A DNA stretch of 42,031 nt from Oscillospiraceae bacterium (GTDB lineage Bacteria > Bacillota > Clostridia > Oscillospirales > JAAYXM01), in assembly GCA_017409405.1 (NCBI GenBank), contig JAFQSU010000073.1:1-42031 (forward strand), in the 5' to 3' direction. Below the pieces are notes generated by a model that saw only the letters and a list, made by a program, of their open reading frames with translations, made no database searches and was not told the DNA's origin. Made by a program: the position numbers and the translations under genes. Shown here one piece after another: positions 41,820 through 42,031 of the stretch. Position 1 is the stretch's first letter; every line of letters starts with the position of its first letter.

Positions 41820-42031
41820 GGTATCCCCTCCTCAAGAGAAGAATGAGAAAGAACGGGGCACCTATTGCCGCCATTACTATTCCTACGGGGATTTCGGTAG
41901 GAGCGACAACTGTTCTGCCGAGAAGGTCGGCAAGAATAACGAGGCTGCCGCCGACAAACGGCGATGCGAGAATGCGCCGACGTATACCTCCGCCTACGAG
42001 AAGCTTCGTCATGTGAGGAACAATGAGTCCG
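41812..42031 (-). CDS. FecCD-family ABC permease, C-terminal part
   Basis: The reading frame enters from the right edge and ends at a TGA at 41814-41812; 73 codons are visible. The sequence GLIVPHMTKLLVGGG, FVGGSLVILADLLGRTVV, and EIPVGIVMAAIGAPFFLILLLRRG is the characteristic C-terminus of FecCD/BtuC permeases. It pairs with the ATPase downstream to form the membrane part of a metal-chelate or corrinoid importer. Confidence 0.92.
   Translation of the reverse strand, partial: GLIVPHMTKLLVGGGIRRRILASPFVGGSLVILADLLGRTVVAPTEIPVGIVMAAIGAPFFLILLLRRGYRA

Overview
The window looks like a chromosomal segment of an anaerobic, probably gut-associated Clostridia (Oscillospirales/Ruminococcaceae-like) bacterium. 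The basis is Gram-positive style: strong GGAGG ribosome binding sites, a class D-like sortase, SLH domains, VanW/G5 and DUF975 proteins, a LysM-GH18 spore-type hydrolase and a type A RNase P RNA. No tRNA, rRNA or CRISPR array was seen. Taxonomy is inferred from gene content only.

Layout. (1) 1-4850, minus strand: a surface-protein operon with an orphan HigB-like toxin, a receiver-like protein, a membrane-anchored surface protein, a sortase, a transglutaminase-like protein and a thioester (TQXA) adhesin that runs off the left edge. (2) 5.2-9.2 kb: a lipoprotein, an operon of ferredoxin-type aldo/keto reductase, ung and galM, and ribosomal protein L31. (3) 9.3-12.5 kb: a LysM-GH18 glycosidase, rnpB with an unusually long internal insertion, then a patch of small DNA-binding proteins (three ribbon-helix-helix, one XRE) among dispersed repeats. 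(4) 12.6-17.4 kb: metG, a VanW-family protein and a DUF975 membrane protein. (5) 17.4-24.1 kb: an aromatic amino acid operon, aroF-tyrA-aroB-aroA-aroC-pheA. It is headed by a leader peptide with nine consecutive Phe/Tyr codons and a terminator, a textbook attenuator layout. (6) 24.1-26.6 kb: a cobalamin riboswitch controlling a secreted SLH protein whose domain layout resembles intrinsic factor/transcobalamin. (7) 26.7-27.2 kb: a small Cys-rich protein preceded by a long structured leader ending in a terminator. (8) 27.2-31.0 kb: an AT-rich island between 29-bp near-perfect direct repeats. It carries a class III nucleotidyl-cyclase-like protein and, convergently, a Fic antitoxin-like protein, a Fic protein and a dGTPase-like HD hydrolase. 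(9) 31.2-36.7 kb: trmL, then the glycolytic operon pgk-tpiA-gpmI-eno. (10) 36.8-39.2 kb: three small membrane proteins and a truncated duplicate of one of them. (11) 39.1-41.0 kb: a prophage-remnant control region with an S24 repressor facing away from three or four short phage-type genes. (12) 41.0-42.0 kb: the end of a FecCD/FecE-type metal-chelate or cobalamin ABC importer.

The best candidates for something new are the cyclase/Fic/dGTPase island, the B12-regulated SLH protein, the minus-strand structured leader at 27.0-27.17 kb and the insertion in rnpB. The Phe/Tyr attenuator is a strong regulatory prediction of a known kind.
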